A model generated the notes under the pieces. It worked only from the letters and a program-made list of their open reading frames with translations, did not search any database and had not been told where the DNA came from. Of a DNA stretch of 64,000 nucleotides, positions 44,995 through 54,722 are shown piece by piece. The DNA lies in assembly GCF_051846935.1 (NCBI RefSeq), contig NZ_JBPYCS010000007.1:1-64000 (forward strand), given 5' to 3'. Source of the stretch: JBPYCR01 sp051846935 (lineage in GTDB: Bacteria; Bacillota; Bacilli; Bacillales; Amphibacillaceae). The stretch's first letter is position 1. Every line of letters starts with the position of its first letter. The position numbers and the translations under genes are program-made.

Positions 44995-46386
44995 ATGAGT
45001 GTTTTTATAGTCGGTATTATTATTTATTTAATTATTTTAGTTGTGATCGGTATTGTTGGGGCAGGAAAGGCGAAAGATTCGGATCACTATTTGGTTGCAG
45101 GTAGAGGGTTAACGCTTCCTGTTCTGACCGGTACGATCATTGCTGGTTGGCTCGGTGCTGGTACGGTCGTTGGGCATGCGAATATCTCCTACTCGAACGG
45201 CTTTGGCGCATTATGGTGGGTTGCTGGGGGAACGGCTGCTATTTCAATCGTTATTGCAATCTCTAAAAAGCTGCGTCGTTTGGATCTTTATACAGTTCCC
45301 GATTTATTGGAGCTACGCTATGGGCCAATCGCAAAAATAATCGGTTCCATAACGATTATTATCGCTTTTACTGGTATTGTTGGTTCGCAAATAAAAGCAA
45401 TGTCCTATATTTTGGAGGCCGTGACAAATATTGATCCAAAAGTCGGGGCAATTATTGGTGCGTTACTCGTTATTTTCTATACCGTTCTCGGCGGGATGTA
45501 TTCGGTAGCATATACGGATGTTTTACAGTATGCAATGTTACTAATTGGGTTAATTATCGCAGCGCCAATTGCATTTAGTTCTGCGGGAGGCTTTTCTGGT
45601 TGGGAGGCGAACTTGTCGTCTACGCACTTTGAAGTTACAGGTGGGCTTGGTCTTGTTGGTGCGTTAGGAATAGCGTTGCCGTTTTTAATGCTCGCAACAG
45701 TCGATCAGAACTTATACCAACGTATGTATTCTGCTAAATCGGAGTCGGTTGCAAGAAAGGGAGCTACTTTTGGCTTAATTGGTGGCGTAACGGTTATGCT
45801 CTTAGTTTTTGTAATTGCTGTTTCTTCTGCTGTTATGTTCCCAGATATTAATCCTGATTTAGCCGTTTACATTATTGCGACAGATTTATTACATCCTTTT
45901 GTTGGGACGATTTTGTTAATTTCCATTTTGTCTATTGTCATGTCTACAGCGGATTCGTATTTACTGTCACCGGCGACGAATATTTCAAAGGATTTATATA
46001 GTCGCTTTATTAATAAAGATGCAACAGATAAGCAAATTTTAATTATTACGCGGCTTTCCGTTGTCGTGCTTGGGCTTATCGGCCTTGCAGGTGCTTTATG
46101 GTTTGAAACGTTTTTAGGCTTTATGCTTGTCGGTTATACGGTTTATGGTGCGGGCGTGTTTTTCCCGATTGTTGCAGCGTTTGTATGGAAAGGTGCTACG
46201 TATAAAGGCGCAGTCGCGTCCATTGCTGGGGGATTACTTTCTACATTAATTTGGCAGTTTGGTGTAAATTCATCGATACCGACGATTTATGTAGGTGCGG
46301 CAACTTCTCTTATTTTATTAGTAGTTGTATCCCTGCTTACGAAACATTCGGATACAGAAAATGCGGGTGCGTTCTTTACAAAATAA
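44995..46386 (+). CDS. Sodium:solute symporter (SSS family)
   Basis: A 463-residue carrier with about 12-13 membrane segments. ATG 44995 has AAGGAGGAG upstream. The family pattern is visible in DHYLVAGRGLTLP, then GGMYSVAYTDVLQYAMLLIG and STADSYLLSPATN, close to the sodium-coordinating region. It takes up a small organic solute with sodium. The next gene is an amidohydrolase, so the substrate may be a dipeptide-like or cyclic amide compound. Confidence 0.92.
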   Translation: MSVFIVGIIIYLIILVVIGIVGAGKAKDSDHYLVAGRGLTLPVLTGTIIAGWLGAGTVVGHANISYSNGFGALWWVAGGTAAISIVIAISKKLRRLDLYTVPDLLELRYGPIAKIIGSITIIIAFTGIVGSQIKAMSYILEAVTNIDPKVGAIIGALLVIFYTVLGGMYSVAYTDVLQYAMLLIGLIIAAPIAFSSAGGFSGWEANLSSTHFEVTGGLGLVGALGIALPFLMLATVDQNLYQRMYSAKSESVARKGATFGLIGGVTVMLLVFVIAVSSAVMFPDINPDLAVYIIATDLLHPFVGTILLISILSIVMSTADSYLLSPATNISKDLYSRFINKDATDKQILIITRLSVVVLGLIGLAGALWFETFLGFMLVGYTVYGAGVFFPIVAAFVWKGATYKGAVASIAGGLLSTLIWQFGVNSSIPTIYVGAATSLILLVVVSLLTKHSDTENAGAFFTK

Positions 46387-46419
46387 AAGCTTTACATGTG
46401 TAGTTGGAGGAGAATAAAC

Positions 46420-47604
46420 GTGAGAGTAATAATAAAAGATTGTCATTTAATTAATGGAATTGATCGTGATGTTATAAAAGATAGCTACATCGTTATCGAA
46501 GGCGATACGATAACAGCAATTGGACAAGGTACTGTTGAAACGGAATCAGGGGATAAAATTATTGATGCAAAAGGGAAATACGTAATGCCAGGGTTAATCG
46601 ACGCACACGTGCATTTAGTGTGGGATGGCAGTCCGGATCCGATGCCGGTCATAGAGCATTTAGAAAATGACGCGGTAACTTTACGGGCGTATAAGCATGC
46701 GTTAGATTATTTAAAGCTCGGTATTACGACGGTACGAGATGTTGGTTCTCCCGATCGAACCGTGTTACACGTCCGAGACGCAATTAATTCCCAGTTATTA
46801 AAAGGGCCGACGATTGTAAGTGCAGGGACATCGATTAGTATTACTGGAGGCCATGTGTATAGCCTAGGGCGAGAAGCGGACGGCGTCGACGGTGTTCGCA
46901 CGGCTGCACGTACGGTGCTAAAAGAAGGTGCAGATTTACTTAAATTGATGGCTACAGGTGGCATTTATACAGAAGGGGAAGATCCTGGGAATACACAGCT
47001 AACCTTTGATGAAATTGCCGTTGCTGTAGAAGAAGCGAATAATAAAAACAAAAGAGTAGCTGCTCATGCGGATGGGCTTGAAGGGATAATGAATTGCATT
47101 AAAGCTGGCGTAACGACAATTGAGCATGGTATATATGCGAATACAGAGGCGCTCCAGTTAATGAAAGAAAAAGGCATGTATCTCGTACCAACAATGGCGG
47201 TTATGCGCAGATTATCCACATATGATCAGATCCCTGCATTCGCACAAGAAAAGGCGTTAGAAGTAACTGGTCCACATATGGATATGCTGAAAAAAGCGGT
47301 AGAGCTCGGAGTAAATATTGCAACAGGGACGGATTGCGGATCTGCAGGCACACCGCCTGAATATTATTTTGAAGAGCTGTGTATTATGGAAGAAGCTGGC
47401 ATGAAGCCAATTGATGTAATAAAATCATCAACATCTATTGCGGCAGCTTGCTTAGGAATCGATGATAGAGGGATAATCGCGGAAGGAAAGAAAGCCGATT
47501 TGTTACTATTAAATGAAAATCCATGTACCGATTTACGTGTACTAAAAGATGAAAAGATCGTACTAAAGAATGGTGAAATTACGAATAGTTCATATAATGA
47601 ATAA
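46420..47604 (+). CDS. Metal-dependent amidohydrolase (imidazolonepropionase/prolidase-like)
   Basis: A 394-residue amidohydrolase from GTG 46420, with TTGGAGGAG before it. GLIDAHVHLVWD gives the HxH metal pair; the Lys in DLLKLMATGG is probably the carbamylated bridging residue; AAHADG and TIEHG supply two more His, and GTDCGS the catalytic Asp. Related enzymes cleave Xaa-Pro dipeptides or cyclic amides. It follows the symporter after 33 bases and shares its control. Confidence 0.9.
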   Translation: MRVIIKDCHLINGIDRDVIKDSYIVIEGDTITAIGQGTVETESGDKIIDAKGKYVMPGLIDAHVHLVWDGSPDPMPVIEHLENDAVTLRAYKHALDYLKLGITTVRDVGSPDRTVLHVRDAINSQLLKGPTIVSAGTSISITGGHVYSLGREADGVDGVRTAARTVLKEGADLLKLMATGGIYTEGEDPGNTQLTFDEIAVAVEEANNKNKRVAAHADGLEGIMNCIKAGVTTIEHGIYANTEALQLMKEKGMYLVPTMAVMRRLSTYDQIPAFAQEKALEVTGPHMDMLKKAVELGVNIATGTDCGSAGTPPEYYFEELCIMEEAGMKPIDVIKSSTSIAAACLGIDDRGIIAEGKKADLLLLNENPCTDLRVLKDEKIVLKNGEITNSSYNE

Positions 47605-47620
47605 GAATAAGTAAAAGTTG

Positions 47621-47680
47621 AAACAGTACTTCCACTCTAGTTATCCATATGAAAATTAGAGGTGAAAGTACTGTTTTTTT
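47621..47680 (+). terminator. Rho-independent terminator
   Basis: AAACAGTACTT and the matching AAGTACTGTTT, extended by an inner TCTA/TAGA stem, form a long hairpin that ends in a run of T. It closes the symporter-amidohydrolase operon. Confidence 0.85.
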
Positions 47681-48147
47681 TATAGTAATAAAGATATCGT
47701 TGCTGTGGAGTGGCGAACTATCGTATGAATGCATGCAGATGGTCAATTCCTACGATTACTCGTTAGCTAAGTAAGAGTACGTACATTTTTGATTCTCGTG
47801 CGTACGTTGTAAAGCACAGCTTAATTCAATTTTAAAAAAAGAGCTACATATAAAAAGGTTTTTACCGATAAAATAGTATATACAGTTCAAAAAGCTATTT
47901 AGTATAATAAATATGGATGATAAGTAATCTTGAATATAATTTTTAAGAAAACATTGGTAAGCGCTTTCTTTATGCGCAACGCATGCTCTCTCAGACAGTG
48001 CTCATTGATAGAATGAAGCAGGCAATAAAGCTGCTCGTTTTTATATTTACCTAGTACAACTGGAAAATGGGGTAGAAGAAAGTCTTTTAACCAATACATA
48101 AAAACGATCTGTATAAACATAGATACATATCAAAAGGAGCGTGCAGA
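47681..48147. other. Gap before HD-GYP gene, with possible cre site
   Basis: No gene is supported here. GGTAAGCGCTTTCT at 47956-47969 keeps the central GCGCTTTC of a CcpA site but matches the full consensus at only about 10 of 14 positions. The right end carries AAAGGAG for the next gene. Confidence 0.35.
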
Positions 48148-49254
48148 GTGATGAGAAAAATTATACTAGCTGGTCAGGCATCTTCACTTTTTGGGGGATT
48201 TATGCTGTCGATGCGACATTTTTTTGTAGCTCCGGCAAATCACTATTGGTTCGTCTTACTTATTGCAATAATTGGATTTATACCTTCTTTTTTAGCCTAT
48301 TACACTATATTAAAGCGGTTTACACCGCTCGTTATTGTTTGTAATGCGTTAACTCTTGTTTCAAGTGCTTATTTGCTAATGGGAGAAGTGGCGCTAAGTG
48401 GTCTTTTTCTACTTGTCCCGGTCCTATCACTGTTATTTAAAAATCGAAAGCTCTATTTCTTTGCAGCAACTAGCTCGGTGCTATTATTTTTACTTATGAC
48501 AAAGGATATATCTCACTCTGAAAACATGGTCGTATTACTCGATCATTTAACATCATTTTTAATTATGATTTTTTTAATTTTTCTTGTTGTACAAGAGCTG
48601 ATTCAAAATACGAAAAAAGAATCAAAGCAAATTCATACGATTATGAGTTTATCTCGAAGTGTTGAAGCAAGAGATTTATATACGAAGGGGCATTCACAGC
48701 GTGTGGCGTTGCTAAGCAAAACGATTAGCAAATTTTTCCCTCAATTGGATAAAGAATTGGTGTATCAAACAGGGGTCATACATGATGTAGGGAAGTTAAC
48801 GACGCCCGATCTTGTGCTGCTAAAGAAAGGGAAGCTTACGGATCAAGAATATCGTTTGATGAAAAGGCATCCAGTAGAAGGGGCTAATATTTGCAAAAGC
48901 CTTGGCATTCCAGCTGAATTTATTGATGGGGTACTATATCACCATGAGCGATGGGATGGAAAAGGATATCCTGCAGGTCTTAAAGGAGAGGAAATTCCTT
49001 TAATTGCTCGAGTAATCGGGGTTGCCGATGCAATTGACGCTATGTCCTCGAATCGATCTTACCGAAAAGCAATGGATTTTAACAAAATTCGAGAGGAGAT
49101 AGAGCGGGGAAAAGGCACACAGTTTGACCCGGTTATTGCTCAAATGGTACTTGATGACTGGGGCTATATTGTAGAAAAAGTACATAAGAAAAATCTGGAG
49201 CTCAATAAAGATCCGATTGAATTGGCACACGTATCTGCAACCGGGCAAGCTTAA
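48148..49254 (+). CDS. Membrane HD-GYP phosphodiesterase
   Basis: A 368-residue protein. The first 155 residues contain about six membrane helices. The C-terminal part is a full HD-GYP domain: HSQRVALLSK, VIHDVGKLTTPD with the HD pair, HPVEGA, YHHERWDGKGYP with the GYP motif, and DAIDAMSSNRSYRKA. HD-GYP enzymes hydrolyse cyclic di-GMP. The membrane part may sense a signal. AAAGGAG precedes GTG 48148; the next codon, ATG, is an alternative. Confidence 0.92.
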   Translation: MMRKIILAGQASSLFGGFMLSMRHFFVAPANHYWFVLLIAIIGFIPSFLAYYTILKRFTPLVIVCNALTLVSSAYLLMGEVALSGLFLLVPVLSLLFKNRKLYFFAATSSVLLFLLMTKDISHSENMVVLLDHLTSFLIMIFLIFLVVQELIQNTKKESKQIHTIMSLSRSVEARDLYTKGHSQRVALLSKTISKFFPQLDKELVYQTGVIHDVGKLTTPDLVLLKKGKLTDQEYRLMKRHPVEGANICKSLGIPAEFIDGVLYHHERWDGKGYPAGLKGEEIPLIARVIGVADAIDAMSSNRSYRKAMDFNKIREEIERGKGTQFDPVIAQMVLDDWGYIVEKVHKKNLELNKDPIELAHVSATGQA

Positions 49255-49509
49255 AGTCGATTAAACTGTGTAGACCTGCTGTAATATGTCAAGAAGAAAA
49301 TAATTAGTTATTGGTTTATCAAGGTACTATTATCTTAAAAAATATTAAAAAGGCAACACAAAACTAACACCAGTAAAAATATGTAAAGTACTGGTAACAT
49401 AAAAGGGTTTAGAAGCTATTTATGCTTCATATATCTACGACCCTTTTGTACGTGTAAACTTGGCTTTTGCGTAGTAGCGTATCCACCAAACGTGCAAATT
49501 TTCTTGCGG

Positions 49510-49581
49510 GGTGAAGACGAGTGCTCAATACAAACCTTGATATTAAAAAAACGAACATCTAAACCAACAAATAACTTCATG
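49510..49581 (-). pseudogene. IS110-family transposase, N-terminal remnant
   Basis: A minus-strand ATG at 49581 after GAAAGGAG opens a frame MKLFVGLDV ... IKVCI, the typical start of IS110-family transposases, with the first catalytic Asp in GLDV. Likeness to the family is lost after about 24 residues. The rest of the transposase is missing here; a C-terminal remnant of an IS110 element lies at 16324 but may come from another copy. Confidence 0.6.
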
Positions 49582-49860
49582 GGATAAACACTCCTTTCGA
49601 TTTATAATCATTGGAACTTAGCTCTTGGACGCTCTGTAATATCCCTAGTGTGAACGCTGATCAGCAGCCTCGTCTATGAGTACGATCCTTGTATTGACAG
49701 CCGCCCTAGAGCTACTAACATCCAGGTTTGAATAGCAAGGTGTACAGCCTGCGTGTATGAAGGTCAAAACGCAGACTGGGAAACAGTCTTCCGAATGTTT
49801 ATGCCTGCAAGGGGGATAAGAATTGTACTAAATATCCCAAATAATCCTAAGACCATTATC
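49582..49860 (-). mobile_element. IS110 5' noncoding end, possible bridge-RNA region
   Basis: The 280 bases upstream of the transposase start hold no ORF and are more GC-rich than the flanks. IS110-group elements carry a long noncoding left end that encodes the bridge (seeker) RNA guiding recombination. The position fits, but I could not confirm RNA structure or target loops by eye. Confidence 0.4.
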
Positions 49861-49956
49861 TAGGAATATGACGGAACGTCCAAGATGTTTGACATATTAT
49901 TCAGACAGAGACTCAATCACTTATACCAATGATTGCACTTATGAGTTACTTGGAAT

Positions 49957-50066
49957 GAAAGGCGGCGACACCTGCGGGAAAAGCATGCGTCTTGAGACCC
50001 CACAGGAAGTGGTTTTCTTCCGAGGAGGCTCAAGCCATGCCCGCGGAAAGCGTCCGCCTGTAGTGC
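49957..50066. repeat. Bacillaceae GC-rich interspersed repeat
   Basis: A roughly 110-bp GC-rich unit, bounded by AGGCGG and CCGCCT, with internal CCTGCGGG, CCCCACAGG, GGAGGCTCAAGCCATGCC and CGCGGAAAGCGTCCG. I recognise this pattern from many Bacillaceae genomes. It is partly self-complementary. Related diverged copies are at 43621 and 53183. The rest of 50067-50406 holds no gene. Confidence 0.7.
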
Positions 50067-50406
50067 AAAGTAACGGGTATAACATACCCGATTATTGATA
50101 TAGAACCATTTAGAAACAATAGGCGGAAAATAATGCCTCAACGTAATATACGAGGGGGATATCGTAAGAAATGACGTAATCTCTCTTTGAGAAAAAACCT
50201 ATCATTCTAGCTTAGCTGTGCGTCCTCAGAATGCTATACATACTGTTTTCTAATAGGTAATAATCCTCCGCCAGCCGTTTTTTTGCGAGCAAGTATTGTG
50301 AAGCTTGGAGGAGGAAATCGGTTTCCGTTATTTATGTAATCATTGTCGGAGCATAGTGAATACACTGAATAACGGGTTGGGCTAAGCAAGCCCCCCCTCC
50401 TCCATC

Positions 50407-51810
50407 TTATCGAATTCCCCAGCTTTCGAGTAATAAGGTAAGCGCCTTTTCTAATTCCTTTTCGGCAATTCCAGCAAAGCCGAGAATCATTTTTGGTAAT
50501 GGATCCGCCCTTTTTTCTAATAAGTAAGCGGAGAGCGGGTGAATCTTAATGCCTGCCTTCCAAGCATTTTGTACGAGCTCTTGCTCTTGCATGCCGTTTT
50601 TTACGTTTAAAACAATATGAAGCCCAGAGTGCTCACCAATAACTTCAACGGTCTGTTTATACGGTTTTAATACGTCTAATGTCTTTTCAAGTTTTCGCCG
50701 ATAAATTTTCCGCATGCGATTGAGATGCTTTTCGAACTCCCCTTCCTTCATAAATTGCGAAAGGATATGCTGGTCGATACGGGATACAGAGCAATGATAG
50801 TAGGACAGCTCTTTATCCTTATACTTTTTTAATAAATGCATTGGCAATACCATATAACTAATACGTAGCGATGGGATTAGTGATTTGGAAAAAGAGCCTA
50901 AGTAAACGACCTTTTCGCGATGATCCATGCTTTGTAAGGAAGGAATGGACTTTCCGCTGTAACGAAATTCACTATCGTAATCGTCTTCAATAATATAGCG
51001 ATTCTCCTTTTCAGCTGCCCAGTTTAATAGTTTGATTCTACGATTTACGGAAAGGACCGATCCATATGGAAAGTGATGGGAAGGTGTAACGTAAACGGCA
51101 TCAATGTTCGCTTTTTCGATTGATTGTATTTTGACGCCGTCTGCATCAACTTCTAAAGGCTGTACGGTGTTTTGATAGCTTTCTAAAATGTGTAAAATTA
51201 CGTGGTATCCTGGATTTTCCACGCCATAAACAGTCTGTTTATCAAACAGAAGGATGAGCTGCTGTAAAAGGATATCGCTTCCGGCACCAATAATAATCTG
51301 ATCTGCTGAACACTTCACACCACGAGCGTGATACAAATAATTCGCAATCTGCTTTCGTAATTCCAATTCGCCTTGTTTATCTCCGAGCAATAGCAAGGAA
51401 TGGTGTGCTTGGTCAATCGTATCTCTAGCATATTTACGCCATTGGGCAAATGGGAAGCTTTCGGTGTCAATACGACTCGGGTGAAAGTAATACGCAGTAT
51501 CTTTATGTTCGACTGTTTTCTCATGAGCAGATGGTGTCTCTGTTTGGACATACTCCAAGTCCTCATAAGCTAAAACGAAGTAGCCTTTGCGAGGCACCCC
51601 TTCGATATACCCTTCCGCTATTAATTGTCCGTAAGCATTTTCTACCGTATTTTGGCTAACCTTTAAGAACTCAGAAAGCTTCCGTTTTGAAGGTAACTTT
51701 GAGCCATACGCTAAATGCCCCTCTGTAATTTCCTTTTTAATAAAATCGTACAATTGTTCATATAACGGAATGTCTATTGCTCGATTTAAATGACAAGCTA
51801 GCATATCCAC
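50407..51810 (-). CDS. pdxR: MocR-type regulator of vitamin B6 synthesis (PdxR-like)
   Basis: A 467-residue fusion of a GntR winged helix (residues 1-80; LYEQLYDFIKKEIT, GSKLPSKRKLSEFLKVSQNTVENAY) and a class I aminotransferase-like domain that binds pyridoxal phosphate. The expected lysine is in GSFSKSLIPSLR. GTG 51810 has AAGGGGGA at a normal distance. It is divergent from pdxS, the arrangement known for PdxR regulators in Listeria and streptococci. It should activate pdxS when pyridoxal phosphate is low. Confidence 0.9.
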   Translation of the reverse strand: MDMLACHLNRAIDIPLYEQLYDFIKKEITEGHLAYGSKLPSKRKLSEFLKVSQNTVENAYGQLIAEGYIEGVPRKGYFVLAYEDLEYVQTETPSAHEKTVEHKDTAYYFHPSRIDTESFPFAQWRKYARDTIDQAHHSLLLLGDKQGELELRKQIANYLYHARGVKCSADQIIIGAGSDILLQQLILLFDKQTVYGVENPGYHVILHILESYQNTVQPLEVDADGVKIQSIEKANIDAVYVTPSHHFPYGSVLSVNRRIKLLNWAAEKENRYIIEDDYDSEFRYSGKSIPSLQSMDHREKVVYLGSFSKSLIPSLRISYMVLPMHLLKKYKDKELSYYHCSVSRIDQHILSQFMKEGEFEKHLNRMRKIYRRKLEKTLDVLKPYKQTVEVIGEHSGLHIVLNVKNGMQEQELVQNAWKAGIKIHPLSAYLLEKRADPLPKMILGFAGIAEKELEKALTLLLESWGIR

Positions 51811-51959
51811 CTAGTAATTCCCCCTTATTAATCATTTTCTTCGGTGCTTTCGCATCTGATACCATCAAATTCATCAAAACTGGCTATTTCATTAGTGTCA
51901 CTTCCTTTCTATAATAAAAAATAGAATGAGAAAACACAACTTTGAGTGGAGTGATATAA

Positions 51960-52826
51960 ATGGGAAACAAGAAAAGTTTTACGGAAATCACAAATGGTGG
52001 CGTCATTATGGACGTAATCAATCCAGAGCAGGCGAAGATTGCTGAAGCTTCAGGCGCGGTAGCGGTAATGGCGTTAGAGAGAGTTCCATCGGATATTCGC
52101 GCTGCTGGTGGTGTTGCACGAATGGCCGATCCTCGAATTGTTGAAGCGGTAATGCAAGCAGTATCTATTCCGGTTATGGCAAAGGTTCGAATCGGTCATA
52201 TTTCAGAAGCACGTGTGCTTGAAGCAATGAATGTCGATTATTTGGATGAAAGTGAAGTGTTAACGCCAGCAGATGAGGAGTTTCACCTTTTAAAGAGCGA
52301 TTACAATGTACCATTTGTTTGCGGTTGCCGTGACTTAGGCGAGGCAGCTCGTCGAATTGGTGAAGGTGCTTCAATGCTCCGTACGAAGGGCGAGCCAGGA
52401 ACCGGCAATATTGTGGAGGCGGTTCGTCATCTTCGTAAAGTGAATGCACAAGTACGTAAAGTAGTACGTATGAATGACGATGAGCTGATGACAGAAGCGA
52501 AAAACCTTGGTGCATCGTATGAAATATTGAAGCAAATTAAAGCAGCAGGCAGACTCCCGGTTGCTAACTTTGCAGCAGGCGGTGTGGCGACACCAGCAGA
52601 CGCGGCATTAATGATGGAGCTAGGTGCAGATGGTGTATTTGTAGGATCTGGTATTTTTAAATCGGATTCCCCAGAAAGGTTCGCGAAAGCAATCGTTCAA
52701 GCAACGACAAATTTCCAAGATTATGAGTTAATTGGTCAGCTTTCAAAGGATTTAGGAGCCGCAATGAAAGGGCTTGAGATTGCTTCATTACGTACGGAAG
52801 AAAGAATGTCAGATCGCGGCTGGTAG
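51960..52826 (+). CDS. pdxS: Pyridoxal 5'-phosphate synthase subunit PdxS
   Basis: A 288-residue PdxS, which makes pyridoxal phosphate from ribose 5-phosphate, glyceraldehyde 3-phosphate and ammonia in a dodecamer with PdxT. VIMDVINPEQAKIAE, MAKVRIGH with the catalytic Lys, and the highly conserved RTKGEPGTGNIVEAVRH are all present. The N-terminus is about 6 residues shorter than in Bacillus subtilis. The usual partner gene pdxT is not downstream. The next gene is unrelated. Confidence 0.96.
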   Translation: MGNKKSFTEITNGGVIMDVINPEQAKIAEASGAVAVMALERVPSDIRAAGGVARMADPRIVEAVMQAVSIPVMAKVRIGHISEARVLEAMNVDYLDESEVLTPADEEFHLLKSDYNVPFVCGCRDLGEAARRIGEGASMLRTKGEPGTGNIVEAVRHLRKVNAQVRKVVRMNDDELMTEAKNLGASYEILKQIKAAGRLPVANFAAGGVATPADAALMMELGADGVFVGSGIFKSDSPERFAKAIVQATTNFQDYELIGQLSKDLGAAMKGLEIASLRTEERMSDRGW

Positions 52827-52946
52827 GATTACAGTGAATTATGTTTTATCCGATATATATAGTAAGAGTGAACGGTTCAATAGGTTCATCGAACTTGTGC
52901 TAATAATACCCTTTGTTGCTGCGAAATGGCGGTAAGTGAAAAAACG

Positions 52947-53005
52947 AAACTAAACGGCGTATGTAAGAAGCGTATCGCTCCTGCTGCACTGTTTAGTTTT
53001 TCTTT
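52947..53005 (+). terminator. Terminator after pdxS
   Basis: AAACTAAAC at 52947-52955 pairs perfectly with GTTTAGTTT at 52991-52999, followed by TTTCTTT. A smaller GC-rich stem lies inside the loop. It ends transcription of pdxS alone, supporting the view that pdxT is not in this operon. Confidence 0.6.
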
Positions 53006-53416
53006 GCTTTAACGAACGTATTTCTTGGTTTATAATTTGCGAGTATTGCTATACTCTTCTTTTCTTCTGGTAGGTTGTAGTTAGAGTATCTTTCGAGTAT
53101 GAGTAAAGTGTTTGTGGGGGAACAGATGCACGAATCTAACACTTCGAACGATATACACATGAATAACACCGTTGATTTTCTAGAGGAGGGTGAGGCCGTG
53201 CCCACGGAAACCGTAGTGTATATCTCTGCGGTCGGTAGGAATCAATACTAATAGTAACGAATACAAAGAGAGGTTTTTTAACTTCTTAAAATAACACCCA
53301 CAAATACTTGGCTCAATCATCTTTCGACAAATAGTAACAAAAGGGCAATTTGTATCGTATAATAGATTTAGTATCGTTTGCTTCTGATGCAAATTTCATG
53401 GAAGGTAGGGGGTATA
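53006..53416. other. Gene-free gap with a repeat fragment
   Basis: No gene is supported. At 53183-53217 a fragment matches the right part of the GC-rich repeat at 49957 (GAGGAGGGTGAGGCCGTGCCC ... CGGAAA). The right end holds the ribosome site of the NERD gene. Confidence 0.5.
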
Positions 53417-54148
53417 ATGCGAAAAAAACAATATAAGCAAAATTCAATTTATAGCAAAGCAAATACATATGTGACGTTATCTATCCTGTTTTGGATACCT
53501 ACAATTATTTATTTTATCGCCTTCACCCAAGGATTTCATTTTGATGGAATATTTCATCTGTTACCATTTATTCCTGGTCTAATCGGGATTAATTTTTGGC
53601 GCAAGTATGCAGCTCTTAAATCGGGATTGAAGGGAGAAGAAAGAACATCAATAGCTTTACAAGAACTCCCCAGTAGTTATAAGGTATTTCGCTCTGTGCA
53701 AATAAATACGAGTGAAGGAAATGCGGAAATCGACCATTTAGTAGTTGCTGAAAACGGAATTTTTATTGTAGAAGTGAAAAATCATAAAGGTAATATTGTA
53801 GGAAATGAAGCGGATTATAAGTGGACGCAACATAAAGTAGGTCGTAACGGTGGAAGGTACTCAAACCAAATGGGAAACCCGGTAAAGCAAGTTCGTAGAC
53901 AAACGTTTATTCTGTCCAAATTCTTAAAGCAGAATAGCATTCCAACATGGGTGGAAGGGGTTGTGTTTTTTTGCAATCCAAAGGTAAGTGTGAATGTATA
54001 CTCCGAAAGGACAGCGGTAATTACAGATCCAGACGAGCTAAAGAAGTACTTAATGAACTATGTGCCAAAACATAAAGTATCGAAATTAGATATAGAAAAA
54101 ACGAAGAAACTTATAGAAGAAGGAGCACTTGAATATGATGCGGTATAA
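53417..54148 (+). CDS. Membrane-anchored NERD-domain protein
   Basis: A 243-residue protein. ATG 53417 is set by the purine-rich GGAAGGTAGGGGG upstream. Two membrane helices (about 18-60) are followed by a NERD (nuclease-related) domain: GEERTSIAL, NAEIDHLVV with the Asp, and IFIVEVKNHKG with the Glu-X-Lys. The fold is PD-(D/E)XK-like, but DNA cleavage is not assured. It overlaps the next gene by 20 bases. Confidence 0.88.
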   Translation: MRKKQYKQNSIYSKANTYVTLSILFWIPTIIYFIAFTQGFHFDGIFHLLPFIPGLIGINFWRKYAALKSGLKGEERTSIALQELPSSYKVFRSVQINTSEGNAEIDHLVVAENGIFIVEVKNHKGNIVGNEADYKWTQHKVGRNGGRYSNQMGNPVKQVRRQTFILSKFLKQNSIPTWVEGVVFFCNPKVSVNVYSERTAVITDPDELKKYLMNYVPKHKVSKLDIEKTKKLIEEGALEYDAV

Positions 54149-54722
54149 GTTTGTAGCAGTAATCCTCATAGTTCTTACAGTTAGTGTGTTAGGCTGTTCG
54201 GCAAAGGAGAGCACGAAAACAGAAGCGGAAATTCGAGAGGAAGTTAAAAGTGAATTGAAGGAAGAGGTTAAGGCAGAAGTTATCAAAGAATTAACTGCTG
54301 ATGACGAGAAAATGCTGAGTAGTGCAAATGTACGTAATGACTCGAATTTTGATTTGACACATATTGAACCTTTTATTACAAGTAATCTAGTGTTTTCTGA
54401 TTTTACAATTGAAAAGTAAAGTGATGGCTACCATGTAGAGATGCGTGTGGAAAATACAAATGAAAAGTATAGTGTAGCCTTTGGCTGGGGAAGTTCGGGT
54501 ACATTAACCTTGCAGACGGATAAAGGAGAAGGAACAGAGTCGTTTCCTCATATGGAAAAAATTCCCCCTAATGCGCATGAAGTGTATACGTTTAAATTTA
54601 AACAGATAGACGGTACGCCAGAAAGTCTTGTTGTAAACAATGTTTTATTAGTAGACGGTCTAGACGGGAGTTTACCTACTCCTGGCAGTGAGGAAACATT
54701 CACAATTCCATTAACGGATTAA
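54129..54722 (+). pseudogene. Lipoprotein gene interrupted by in-frame TAA
   Basis: One open frame of 197 codons broken by TAA at 54417-54419 (codon 97). The seven codons after it and the following 93-residue frame stay in the same phase, so this is a point nonsense change. The N-terminus is a lipoprotein signal ending in VSVLGCSAKE with Cys23. A charged helix with EEVKSELKEEVKAEV follows. The C-terminal part (VENTNEKYSVAFGWGSSG) looks like an extracellular beta domain of the DUF4352-like or BsuPI-like type, but I cannot name it. The ribosome site AAGGAG lies inside the NERD gene. Confidence 0.7.

Noticed and set aside
49868..50098. Short frames across the GC-rich repeat
   Set aside because: They are translations of a noncoding repeat also found in other gaps.
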